A stretch of DNA of 64,000 nucleotides, from positions 935,001 through 999,000 of the forward strand of contig NC_020908.1 in assembly GCF_000155735.2 (NCBI RefSeq), given 5' to 3'. Positions within the stretch are counted from its first letter, which is position 1. Every line of letters starts with the position of its first letter. Under the pieces are notes generated by a model, which saw nothing but the letters and a program-made list of their open reading frames with translations, did not search any database and was not told the DNA's origin. Made by a program: the position numbers and the translations under genes. Shown piece after piece: positions 36,501 to 45,752 of the stretch. Source of the stretch: Octadecabacter arcticus 238 (GTDB taxonomy: Bacteria > Pseudomonadota > Alphaproteobacteria > Rhodobacterales > Rhodobacteraceae).

Positions 36501-36672
36501 ACCTCAATCAGCATAGATTGGCCCTGACGGGCCAAAGCATCCGGGCAAACGCCAGCTATATGACAAGCGCGGCTGCCCGGATGCTGGCGCTCGTCTATAC
36601 GCTGATTGTCCCAACCCCAAAGTGGCAACATTTTGCGCTGACCTTTGGCTCACTTTTACTCTGCCGTTGACA

Positions 36673-36907
36673 CCCCCTTCTCGGCAGATTGCTGCGCAAT
36701 CGCCTGTCAGCAATGATCGAGCGATTATGGGCGGTCATGCATCAACATGTGACGCACAATCGATATCACACGACACAAAAACAGTTCGCGAATGCGATCC
36801 TGAAATTCTTTCGCGAAACCATCCAAAATGAGTGGAAAACCTTCCGAAGCCAAGTCTCAGACAATTTCCGCGTCATAACTCATGAAAAATTTCGGGTTTT
36901 GCCGTAG
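36673..36907 (+). pseudogene. IS630-family transposase, C-terminal fragment
   Basis: The last 70 or so residues (MIERLWAVMHQHVTHNRYHT through DNFRVITHEKFRVLP) match the end of the intact IS630 transposase at 42450-43517. The rest is missing at the IS21 boundary. Confidence 0.8.
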
Positions 36908-36914
36908 CTGCGGT

Positions 36915-38301
36915 GAGCTATGACTGAATCTGGTGTTTGAGTGGTTTGAAGGTTGGCGGCGTATCTGGTTGAATTGTTGTTGGAAGACAGCAGCCCAACC
37001 AAAGGAGATACACCACCATGGGAACTACTAACATTGTTGATTTTGCGCGTCGAGACGAGATGACGGACGCGTTGACGGAGTTGCTGAAAACGGGAGCACA
37101 ACAACTGATCGCGACAGCAGTTGAGGCTGAGCTTGTCAGTTATTTGGCGCAATTTACCGGCTTACGCACCGATGCCGGTCACGCGGCAGTCGTGCGTAAT
37201 GGACATCATCCGGCCCGCCCGTTTCAAACGGGCATTGGCCCTGTGAGCGTGCGCATTCCAAAGGTTCGGTCCAAGGACGGCACACCGGTGACATTCCGGT
37301 CTGCCCTGGTGCCGCCCTATGTGCGCCGCACGAAGACGCTGGAAGCGGCCTTGCCATGGCTTTACCTCAAAGGGATCTCCAGCGGCGAGATGGCTCCCGC
37401 CCTCAAGGTTCTTCTGGGCCCAGATGCCGTTGGCTTATCGGCTAATACGGTTTCGCGTTTAAAACGCGATTGGGCCAATGAATACGAGGCTTGGAAAGGC
37501 GCTGAGTTAGATGACGAGCCCACGTCTATATCTGGGCCGACGGCGTTCACAGCGGCCTTCGGGGCGAGGATGACAAGCTCTGTGCCCTTGTTATTATTGG
37601 GGTAACTGCCCGTGGCAAGAAGCGATTTCTGGCAATTGAGGATGGGGTGCGCGAGTCCACGCAGAGCTGGCGCGAGGTTCTGCTTAACCTCAAAAGCCGA
37701 GGCATGAATGCGCCCAAACTGGCCATCGGGGACGGTGCCATGGGGTTTTGGGCGGCCATGGACGAAGTCTATCCTGAGACCCGCCATCAACGCTGTTGGC
37801 AACACAAAACGATGAACGTGCTCAATTGTTTACCCAAGCTGTCTCAGCCAAAAGCCAAGGCCGCGCTGCACGACATCTGGCAGGCCGAGACCAAAGTCGA
37901 TGCAGAAAAGGCGTTCGATCTGTTCATCAAAACCTACGAACCCAAATACCCCAAGGCCACACTATGCCTGCAAAAAGATCGTGAGGAACTCATGGCATTC
38001 TTCGACTTCCCGGCGCAGCATTGGCAAAGCATCCGCACTAGCAATCCAATTGAATCGGCCTTCGCGACGATCCGGCATCGTACCAAGCGTTCAAAGGGCT
38101 GCCTGTCACGCGATGGCATGCTGCACATGATGTTCAAACTGGGGCAATGTGCTGAGCAAAATTGGAGGAAGCTACGCGGCTTTGACTACCTCGCAAAAGT
38201 CATCACAGGCGTCACGTTCAAAGACGGAATCGAAACCACAAACCCCGACCAGATCACCGCATGACCAACAATACTCAAACACCAGATTTGACAATAACTC
38301 T
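36915..38301 (+). mobile_element. IS256-family element IS256-A, full-length copy
   Basis: Inverted ends GAGCTATGACTGAATCTGGT and (reverse) GAGTTATTGTCAAATCTGGT lie about 1.39 kb apart. Fragments of the same element occur at 25987-26078 and 44876-45752. No target duplication is evident at the edges. Confidence 0.85.
37018..38264 (+). pseudogene. IS256-A transposase with one frameshift
   Basis: The N-terminal frame ends at 37605 after a shift near 37522, where ELDDEP runs into a wrong frame. The fragment at 44912 reads GDEPIVYVWADGVHSGL there, which shows a one-base loss. The remaining mutator-type transposase (LAIGDGAMGFWAAMDEV, HQRCWQHKTMNVLNCLPK, RTSNPIESAFATIRHRT) continues intact to 38264. 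Confidence 0.9.
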
Positions 38302-38912
38302 GCAGTCAGTTGATAGAAGTAGATATCTTGAGACCTTTAACGATGTTCTAGCTATGACCAACCAGACAGAACAATACTCAGATAGAATACTCAAGTTTAT
38401 GAACTTCAGGAGGGACAACTTCCATGAGACATACTGGATAGGTAAACTACCTGAAGAGCAGCAACAGTAGTCATCTACCTAGAGAGCAGTAACAGTAGCC
38501 CCCTTATCTGGAGAGCAGCAGTAGTCCTCCTATCTATCATTACTAGGAAGAGTTGAGTTTAGCCTGCCTATAGGTCATCAGGTGGTCGTTGTGTCGATTT
38601 GCTGCTACGGGGTGCCAAAATGCGCTAATGACTCTGTGTGAAGCTATATTGGCCTGTGAGTGGCTGCTGAGGTCCTGTGGTTGCTATTCTTCGTAATAAC
38701 CCCAGTCAGTTACAGGGAAAATCTTGAGCATATCCTCCAGCAATGACATTAGAGTTCTCCTTGTACCATAATCCTTATGAACTTTGGATGCACTCTCTGT
38801 GGCCCGTGCTTCGTATCGACTGTGGCAAGAACTTAATTATCTAAATGAGAAACCCGATGGGCGCTGTGGAACCTGCCACGTAGCTTGGCTTAGTCCTTCT
38901 AAAGACGTTCCC
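38302..38912. other. AT-rich stretch of foreign composition without a clear gene
   Basis: This region is visibly richer in A and T than the chromosome. A frame reaching 38470 starts inside the IS256 end (38261) and encodes QSVDRSRYLETFNDVLAMTN onward. It may be the tail of a lost phage or plasmid gene. Degenerate 28-bp repeats lie at 38447-38529. Confidence 0.45.
38447..38529. repeat. Three imperfect 28-bp tandem repeats
   Basis: The units begin CTACCTGAAGAGCAGCAAC (38447), CTACCTAGAGAGCAGTAAC (38475) and CTTATCTGGAGAGCAGCAG (38503), with a partial fourth unit CTATCT. The first unit overlaps the end of the short frame and the others are noncoding. Confidence 0.7.
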
Positions 38913-39203
38913 ATGAGCGTTTCATTAGTCAAAACACCCACTACGCCAGAGAATATTAAATCATTCAGTCACACTGTATCAGAGGGTTCGACAACCGCAG
39001 CAACAGCCTTCACATCATTAGCTTGGGTAATTGTTGCACTGACATTTATTTGTACACTCATTGCTACCTTTGTGATTGCCGCAGATGGAGACACCTTCCT
39101 AGCCATGATGATGTTTATAGGTGGATGCTTTAGTGCAGTACTCTTGGGATTGCTGACTGAGATTTCTGCTAACATTGCTAAACTGGTGAATAACTCTCGT
39201 TAA
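38913..39203 (+). CDS. Small two-helix membrane protein, AT-rich
   Basis: The 96-residue frame has a polar N terminus and two clear membrane helices (SLAWVIVALTFICTLIATFV and FLAMMMFIGGCFSAVLLGLL), then ISANIAKLVNN. The ATG at 38913 is chosen as the last start before the conserved-looking part; an upstream extension to 38784 is possible. Codon use is AT-leaning, unlike neighbouring ISs, which suggests transfer from phage or plasmid. Family unknown. Confidence 0.55.
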   Translation: MSVSLVKTPTTPENIKSFSHTVSEGSTTAATAFTSLAWVIVALTFICTLIATFVIAADGDTFLAMMMFIGGCFSAVLLGLLTEISANIAKLVNNSR

Positions 39204-39253
39204 GAGGCTAGTGAGTTCTATTTCGTGAACTTTTATATTTGAGGGGATTAATA

Positions 39254-39299
39254 ATGGCTGCGTGTTTGAACTGTGGCACCAATTCACGGCCTGGCACAG
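39254..39299 (+). pseudogene. Start of a zinc-ribbon-like gene cut by IS30
   Basis: An ATG at 39254 with GAGGGG upstream opens MAACLNCGTNSRPGT, containing a CxxCG knuckle, before IS30 copy 1 begins. It looks like the first 15 codons of a zinc-ribbon protein whose remainder is gone. Confidence 0.35.
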
Positions 39300-40229
39300 C
39301 TTAGGCTCAAGTTTCAAATGCAACACTCAGAGCCCTTTGGGCATAGGATGTTGTGATGGACATACGAAGCAAGCACCTCAGCAGCGAGGACCGTGGCGTG
39401 ATATTAGCCGAGCATAATAGGGGCAGCAGTCAGCGGTTGATCGGCCAGCTTTTGCATCGCCCGGCGAGCACGATCTGCCGTGAGCTGGCGCGAGGTCGGC
39501 AGGAAGACGGCAGCTATTGCCCGCAAGCGGCGCGGCAGGCCTATGATGCCCGGCGTGCGCGCTGCCGCCGCAAGCGCAAGCTTGTGGAGGGGAGCGATCT
39601 TAATCGTTTCGTTCATGGCAAGCTCGTACATCTGCACTGGTCGCCTGAGCAGATTGCGCAGAGACTGCGTCTCATGAAGCCTGATGATCCATCCGCCCAT
39701 GTGAGCCATGAGACCATCTATGCCGCGATTTACGCGCAGCCACGTGGTGGGCTGAAGGCGGCGATGATCGAGGCGTTGCGTCAAGCGAAGCCTAAGCGTG
39801 GGCTCAAGCGCAGGACAGCGGCGGGCAGTGCTATGGTCCCGGAATCATTGCGCATTATCAACCGCCCTGAAGAGATCGAAGCGCGACTGGTACCAGGCCA
39901 TTGGGAGGGCGACCTCATCAAGGGCGCATTCAATCGCTCGTCAGTGGGGACCTTGGTCGAGCGCAAGACACGCTTTGTCATTCTTTGCAAAATGGACGGC
40001 AATGGGGCCGAGGCCGCGCTCGACAGCTTCACCCGCCAGATGAGACGACTACCCGCTGCTTTGCGCAAGAGCATGACCTACGACCGCGGCTCCGAAATGG
40101 CCTGCCACCCCGAACTCGCCAGACGGTTGAAGATCGATATCTGGTTCTGCGATCCGCATGCGCCTTGGCAGCGTGGCAGCAACGAGAACACCAACGGACT
40201 GCTGCGTCAGTACATGCCCAAAGGAACTG

Positions 40230-41315
40230 CTTAGGCTCAAGTTTCAAATGCAACACTCAGAGCCCTTTGGGCATAGGATGTTGTGATGGACATACGAAGC
40301 AAGCACCTCAGCAGCGAGGACCGTGGCGTGATATTAGCCGAGCATAATAGGGGCAGCAGTCAGCGGTTGATCGGCCAGCTTTTGCATCGCCCGGCGAGCA
40401 CGATCTGCCGTGAGCTGGCGCGAGGTCGGCAGGAAGACGGCAGCTATTGCCCGCAAGCGGCGCGGCAGGCCTATGATGCCCGGCGTGCGCGCTGCCGCCG
40501 CGAGCGCAAGCTTGTGGAGGGGAGCGATCTTTATCGTTTTGTTCATGGCAAGCTCGTACATCTGCACTGGTCGCCTGAGCAGATTGCGCAGAGACTGCGT
40601 CTCATGAAGCCTGATGATCCATCCGCCCATGTGAGCCATGAGACCATCTATGCCGCGATTTACGCGCAGCCACGTGGTGGGCTGAAGGCGGCGATGATCG
40701 AGGCGTTGCGTCAAGCGAAGCCTAAGCGTGGGCTCAAGCGCAGGACAGCGGCGGGCAGTGCTATGGTCTCGGAATCATTGCGCATTATCAATCGCCCTGA
40801 AGAGATCGAAGCGCGACTGGTACCAGGCCATTGGGAGGGCGACCTCATCAAGGGCGCATTCAATCGCTCGTCAGTGGGGACCTTGGTCGAGCGCAAGACA
40901 CGCTTTGTCATTCTTTGCAAAATGGACGGCAATGGGGCCGAGGCCGCGCTCGACAGCTTCACCCGCCAGATGAGACGACTACCCGCTGCTTTGCGCAAGA
41001 GCATGACCTACGACCGCGGCTCCGAAATGGCCTGCCACCCCGAACTCGCCAGACGGTTGAAGATCGATATCTGGTTCTGCGATCCGCATGCGCCTTGGCA
41101 GCGTGGCAGCAACGAGAACACCAACGGACTGCTGCGTCAGTACATGCCCAAAGGAACTGACCTGAACGGTGCAAGCCAAACATGGCTGAACGACGTTGCA
41201 AACCTGATGAACAACCGCCCGAGAAAAACTCTCGGTTGGAGAACACCCGCTGAAGCCATGGCCGACGAAATCGCGGCCTTCAAATCAACCGTTGCACTTG
41301 ATGTTTGAATCCAAG
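40230..41315 (+). mobile_element. IS30-family element, copy 2, complete, inside copy 1
   Basis: This 1,086-bp element has CTG duplicated on both sides (40227-40229 and 41316-41318), both within copy 1. It is nearly identical to its host, so the nesting is recent. Confidence 0.93.
40286..41308 (+). CDS. IS30 transposase, intact
   Basis: The 340-residue protein has an N-terminal helix-turn-helix (EDRGVILAEHNRGSSQRLIG, STICRELARGR) and a DDE core (PGHWEGDLIKGAFNRSSVGT, MTYDRGSEMACH, RGSNENTNGLLRQYMPKGTD). It is the only undamaged IS30 transposase of the three here and could mobilise the others in trans. Confidence 0.94.
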   Translation: MDIRSKHLSSEDRGVILAEHNRGSSQRLIGQLLHRPASTICRELARGRQEDGSYCPQAARQAYDARRARCRRERKLVEGSDLYRFVHGKLVHLHWSPEQIAQRLRLMKPDDPSAHVSHETIYAAIYAQPRGGLKAAMIEALRQAKPKRGLKRRTAAGSAMVSESLRIINRPEEIEARLVPGHWEGDLIKGAFNRSSVGTLVERKTRFVILCKMDGNGAEAALDSFTRQMRRLPAALRKSMTYDRGSEMACHPELARRLKIDIWFCDPHAPWQRGSNENTNGLLRQYMPKGTDLNGASQTWLNDVANLMNNRPRKTLGWRTPAEAMADEIAAFKSTVALDV

Positions 41316-41477
41316 CTGACCTGAACGGTGCAAGCCAAACATGGCTGAACGACGTTGCAAACCTGATGAACAACCGTCCGAGAAAAACTCTCGGTTGGAG
41401 AACACCCGCTGAAGCCATGGCCGACGAAATCGCGGCCTTCAAATCAACCGTTGCACTTGATGTTTGAATCCAAGCAG

Positions 41478-42302
41478 TTACCCTTGTATAAGGGTCACAA
41501 CATTTTGCTTTGAAGCATTGGCTTGTGCAAGTATGGTTGTGGCCGCTTGTTGAAGAATTTGAAATCTAGCAAGAGAGGTGGCCTCAACTGCATAATCAGC
41601 GTCATCTATTCGAGATATAGACTGAGCTAAGTTACTAGCCGCATTTGTATTACTTTCTATTACATGGCTGATTTGGTTGATTGACGCGCCAAGTTCACCC
41701 CTAAGAGAGTTGAGGACTTGCATCGCTTCATCAAGAACAGAAATGTGTGTCCTAGCTGTCGCTGAAGTGACTTCTACTGAGTAATCAACGCCCAGTTCGA
41801 CAAAGCTCGGTATATTTATTGAGATCGTGATTTTATCTGCATCAGTAGCTTCGCTCCCTATAAGAAAAGTCTTATTTGTAAATGTACCATCCAACAGGTT
41901 CTGACCCGCCCAGGCGGTGCTGCGGGCTATATGGTCCACTTCAACCAATAACTGCTGAGCTTGAGTATTTAGGTTAGTTCGGTCAGCCGCAGAGTTAGTG
42001 TCGTTTGCCGCCTGGACCCATATCTCTCTGATGCTTTGTACAATGTTCTCGACTTCATTCAGAGCACCCTCAGCTGTGTTCAACAAGGCTGAGGCATCCA
42101 TGGCGTTTTTAATGCCTTGCCTAAGCCCGATCAAACTAGAATTTAACCTTGAGCTGATAGCCAATCCTGCGGAATCATCCCTTGCACCATTAATCCGTTT
42201 GCCCGTCGACATCCTCTCCATGGAATCTTCCATAGCAATATTTATTGAGCTGATCTCGGCTGATGCCATTAATGCGCTTATATTTGTGCTGATAGAAAGC
42301 AA
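41478..42302 (-). CDS. Flagellin
   Basis: The 274-residue protein has the flagellin N domain (STNISALMASAEISSINIAM, RMSTGKRINGARDDSAGLAI) and C domain (SNTNAASNLAQSISRIDDAD, RFQILQQAATTILAQANASK), with a short variable middle. It is full length for a compact alphaproteobacterial filament protein. The start is TTG, with AGGTGG seven bases upstream. IS30 lies three bases past its stop and IS630 only 59 bp before its start, so its native promoter is probably truncated. No other flagellar gene is visible. Confidence 0.92.
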   Translation of the reverse strand: MLSISTNISALMASAEISSINIAMEDSMERMSTGKRINGARDDSAGLAISSRLNSSLIGLRQGIKNAMDASALLNTAEGALNEVENIVQSIREIWVQAANDTNSAADRTNLNTQAQQLLVEVDHIARSTAWAGQNLLDGTFTNKTFLIGSEATDADKITISINIPSFVELGVDYSVEVTSATARTHISVLDEAMQVLNSLRGELGASINQISHVIESNTNAASNLAQSISRIDDADYAVEATSLARFQILQQAATTILAQANASKQNVVTLIQG

Positions 42303-42361
42303 AGTATGACCACCTGATTGTAGTTCTAAAGTTTTATAAGCGCCAAATTAAATACACTATA

Positions 42362-43550
42362 CTCCTGCGCCTGAATTGACCTGACGATTTTGGGCCTGCG
42401 ATTCACTTCGTCGCATGGCCAAAGGCGGTTCAGTCTGTATTTTGAGTTTATGAGCAAGCAATACAAAACAGTCTCCTTATCCGACGAGCAGCGCATAGCA
42501 CTTGAAGCGCTTTGCCGCCGCCGCAAAGTTGACGCCCTTGTTTGGAAACGGGCGCGCGCGTTTCTTCTTTTGGACGCAGGAGAAGACGCCGGAACGGTTT
42601 GCCGGATTTTGGATATTGGCCCGACAGTTTTGACGGAGTGGCGATTAGCCTTTGCCGGTGCGGGACTATCGTTTTTCGGTCTGAAGGACTACAGCCAGCG
42701 TCAGGGTCATTTGTCCGTCGTGCAAGAGCAGGCGGTGAGAGCCCATTTCACCGCGCAGCCTGCCCGCAATGCCGATGAGGTCTGTGCCTATGTTCTAGCC
42801 GAGTGCGACCAAAACTACAGCACGTCGGGAGCCGCCAAGCTGATGCGCCGCCTGGGGTTCGCGTATAAGAAACCACAATTGCTGCCTGCACAGGCCGATG
42901 AAGCCAAGCAGGCTGCGTTTATTGCCAAATATGAGGCCCTGATGAACGGGTTGGCCGCAGATGAGATGGTTGTCTTTTCGGACGCTGTCCACCCCGAACA
43001 CCAGAGCCGCCCCGCCCATGGTTGGTTCCCCAAGGGACAAAAGACGGCCCTGAAGGCGACATCAGGGCGCAAGCGGCTCAACATTCAGGGCGCGCTTGAC
43101 CTTGAGACTTTCCAGTTCACCTTTGTGGAAGGCGAGAAGATCAATGCCCAGACAACCCGACAGATGCTGGAAAAGTTGGAACGCAACAACCAAACCAAGA
43201 CGGCCATCCACGTCTTTGTCGACAATGCCCGCTATCATCATGCCAAGATACTACAGCCATGGCTGGACAGCCCAGAACGTCGGGTGAAGTTGCATTTCTT
43301 GCCAGCATATGCCCCGCACCTCAACCCGATCGAGCGTCTTTGGGGTGTTATGCACAAATGGGTCACCCACAATCGGCACTATGCAACGTTCAACCAATTC
43401 ACAGAGGCCATTTTCGACTTCTTCCGCAAGACCCTGCCAGAAAAATGGCCAGAGTTTCGCGACACCGTCACCGACAACTTCCGCGTCATATCGCTCAAGG
43501 AATACAAAGTGATTTGAGGGGAAAACCTCAGGTCAATTCAGGCGCGGGAG
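42362..43550 (+). mobile_element. IS630-family insertion sequence
   Basis: The element is 1,189 bp, flanked by TA on both sides (42360-42361 and 43551-43552). The inverted ends CTCCTGCGCCTGAATTGACC and (reverse) CTCCCGCGCCTGAATTGACC differ by one base. TA duplication is the IS630 hallmark. Confidence 0.95.
42450..43517 (+). CDS. IS630 transposase, intact
   Basis: The 355-residue protein begins MSKQYKTVSLSDEQRIALEA. It has a winged-helix N terminus and a DDE core (VVFSDAVHPEHQSRP, HVFVDNARYHHAKIL, HLNPIERLWGVMHKW). The ATG at 42450 is the likely start; an in-frame upstream start at 42390 would extend into the IS end. It appears functional. Confidence 0.93.
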   Translation: MSKQYKTVSLSDEQRIALEALCRRRKVDALVWKRARAFLLLDAGEDAGTVCRILDIGPTVLTEWRLAFAGAGLSFFGLKDYSQRQGHLSVVQEQAVRAHFTAQPARNADEVCAYVLAECDQNYSTSGAAKLMRRLGFAYKKPQLLPAQADEAKQAAFIAKYEALMNGLAADEMVVFSDAVHPEHQSRPAHGWFPKGQKTALKATSGRKRLNIQGALDLETFQFTFVEGEKINAQTTRQMLEKLERNNQTKTAIHVFVDNARYHHAKILQPWLDSPERRVKLHFLPAYAPHLNPIERLWGVMHKWVTHNRHYATFNQFTEAIFDFFRKTLPEKWPEFRDTVTDNFRVISLKEYKVI

Positions 43551-43552
43551 TA

Positions 43553-43790
43553 TAGACGCTATTAATAATACTTTCTGAGTCGAAATATCGATGGCCTATT
43601 GGATTTTCTGAGACGCTGACTTCAGACACTTATGATTTAATCGTTGGAGAAGACTTATCCCTTTTAGTTCGGTTGCCCCACATGTTGACGCGGCGCAGAA
43701 TCTTGCCCTTGTGGCTTTAGAGGCGGATCGGATCAGTTTGTAACGTCTGGTGGGTTTATAGGGCGTGGCTTTTGCCGTGAACGAGGCCCT
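43553..43790. other. Remnant sequence between IS630 and IS1595
   Basis: This stretch is 238 bp. A plus-strand reading ending near 43743 gives SSVAPHVDAAQNLALVALEA then DRISL and a stop, which looks like the tail of a lost protein. No start or domain is present. Confidence 0.3.
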
Positions 43791-44767
43791 TCAGGCGCGC
43801 TGTTCAACAAAATCACGATATGTCGCTGGCCCGAGACCAACACCGATCCCCAGCAGCGTGTCGAAGGCGCTTCGCATGTGTCGCCGTCGGTTCCAGCGGA
43901 ACACGAATTCGTCGAGATAGCGTTGTAGATGGCACTTTCTGAGGCCGTGGAAGACGCCTTTTGCCCACGTTTTTAGGTTGGAGAACACGCGGTGGACCCA
44001 GTGGAGTATGTCGTGTGCCTTCTTGCCGCTGACGACCTTTGCCTCATGCGTGTTTGCAGGAGGATTTTCGTAACCGAGCCAGCCATCCGTGATGATGTGA
44101 GCGCCAGGCTCTACAGCCTGACCAATGAACCCGTGCAGCGTCTTTGACGCGCCGTCGGGAATGTGTTTCATCCTGATACGGCGCGGATGTCCGTCACTTG
44201 ATAACTCGACGGCACAGACGACAAACATCTTTCCAACCGGGCTGCGCCCACCCTTTGGCCGGTCCTCGGGATCATGCCGGGACCGGAACGGCATCTCTGT
44301 TTCATCGATTTCGACAAGGTCTTTCAGGGGGTTGCGGTCAGGGTTGACCATCGACCGCCGCAGCTTTTGCAAGAGGAGGTCGCCGAGAAGCGCCATCGGT
44401 CCGAGCGACGATGGCGACCCGTCTTGTAGCTGCCAAGGCCAAGTTGCGCCTGAAGTTGCAGCGCTGACATGCCGTTGGAATGGCTGGTGATGATGTGCGC
44501 GGCAAGAAACCAAATTCGCAACGGCAAATGGCTGCTGTGCATTACCGTGCCAGCCGTCACGGATGTCTGCCGTGCGCAACCGGCACATTCCCAAGTCGCG
44601 CGATTTCGCTTTAACGGCCAGCCCTTGCAGGTGCCACAGGAAGGACAGACGAAGCCCTCAGGCCAACGATGTTCCACCAGATAATGCGAACACGCTTCCT
44701 CATCAGAAAACCTGGCGTCGAACGCGGGGCGGGACATGGGTTTGTCGTTTTTCCATCTGGCTGGCAT
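43791..44767 (-). pseudogene. IS1595-family transposase with frameshifting insertion
   Basis: The N-terminal part (44767 to about 44418) has the zinc ribbon CPSCGTCKGWPL and CAGCARQTSVTAGT. The C-terminal part (to 43791) has the ISXO2-type core (KDLVEIDETEMPFR, HIITDGWLGYE, RYLDEFVFRWNRR). The frames disagree. Relative to the family's YKT-LLLQKLRR junction about 35 extra bases are present, containing a palindrome at 44391-44416. Confidence 0.82.
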
Positions 44768-44875
44768 GGGAAGAACAATACCAGAACATTCTAGATTGGC
44801 AAGCCGCTTCGCACTACATCAGGTGCCGCCGGAGCAAAGGGGATAAGCCTTTCGTTGGAGTATAAACATGGCTGT

Positions 44876-45752
44876 GAGCTATTGTCAAATCTGGTGTTTG
44901 AGGTTTTTGGGTCATGCAGCGATCTGGTCAGGGTTTGTGGTTTCAATTCCATCTTTGAATGTGACGCCGGTAATGACTTTGGCGAGGTAGTCAAAGCCGC
45001 GTAGCTTTCTCCAGTTTTGTTCGGCGCATTGGCTCAGCTTGAACATCATGTGCAACATGCCATCGCGTGACAGACAGCCCTTTGAGCGTTTTGTGCGGTG
45101 CCGGATCGTTGCGAAAACCGATTCAATTGGATTGCTAGTTCGGATGCTCTGCCAGTGCTGAGCAGGAAAGTCGAAGAATGCCATAAGCTCCTCGCGGTCT
45201 TTTTGCAGGCACAGCGCCGCCTTTGGATATTTGGGCTCGTAAGTTTTGATGAACAGATCAAATGCCTTTTGGGCATCAGCTTTAGTCTCAGCTTGCCAAA
45301 TATTATGGATCGCGGCTTTGGCTTTTGGCTGAGAGAGCTTGGGCAGGCAGTTGAGAACATTCATCGTTTTGTGTTGCCAGCAGCGCTGATGGCGGGTCTC
45401 AGGAAACACCTCATCCATGGCAGCCCAGAACCCCATCGCACCGTCCCCGATGGCCAGTTTAGGTGCCTTCATTCCTAGGCTTTGAAGTTTGAGCAAAACC
45501 TCGCGCCAGCTTTGAGTGCTCTCGCGCACGCCATCCTCAATCGCCAGAAACCGTTTCTTGCCACGGGCCGTAACCCCAATAATAACAAGGGCACAGAGCT
45601 TGTCATTCTCGCCCCGAAGGCCGCTGTGGACGCCGTCAGCCCAGACGTAGACTATTGGCTCGTCACCAAACGCAGCGTCTCTCCAATCATCGTACTCTTT
45701 TGCCCAATCGCGTTTGAGCCGCGAGACGGTATTCGCCGAAAGACCCAGAGCT
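44876..45752 (-). pseudogene. IS256-A, 3' part only, truncated by IS256-B
   Basis: The mutator-type transposase is readable from GLSANTVSRLKRDWA to the natural end at 44912, and the IS256-A end follows to 44876. About 140 N-terminal residues are missing at the border with IS256-B near 45753. This copy lacks the frameshift seen in the copy at 37018. Confidence 0.88.

Larger units (their letters stand above)
34134..36672 (+). mobile_element. IS21-family insertion sequence
   Basis: The element starts TGAGAACGGCAG and ends with the inverse of TGTCAACGGCAG, with the block AAAAGTGAGCCA conserved at both ends. It carries istA and istB. I found no matching target duplication at the outer edges, so one flank may have been rearranged. 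Confidence 0.88.
39356..41467 (+). pseudogene. IS30 transposase copy 1, interrupted by IS30 copy 2
   Basis: The first 291 codons (39356-40228) end in LLRQYMPKGT. The last 50 codons resume at 41317 (LNGASQTWLNDVANLMNNRP). The break is at the codon for Asp after GT. Apart from the insertion the gene is intact. Confidence 0.92.
39300..41474 (+). mobile_element. IS30-family element, copy 1, split by IS30 copy 2
   Basis: The ends are CTTAGGCTCAAGTTTC and (reverse) CTTGGATTCAAACATC, with CAG on both sides (39297-39299 and 41475-41477). Its length minus copy 2 and the 3-bp duplication is 1,086 bp. It ends three bases before the flagellin stop codon. Confidence 0.92.

Noticed and set aside
38447..38529. 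Possible CRISPR array
   Set aside because: Only three degenerate 28-bp units are adjacent without spacers, and no cas genes are present.
42390..42449. Extended start of the IS630 transposase
   Set aside because: The extra 20 codons lie close to the IS end and differ from the family start; the ATG at 42450 fits better.
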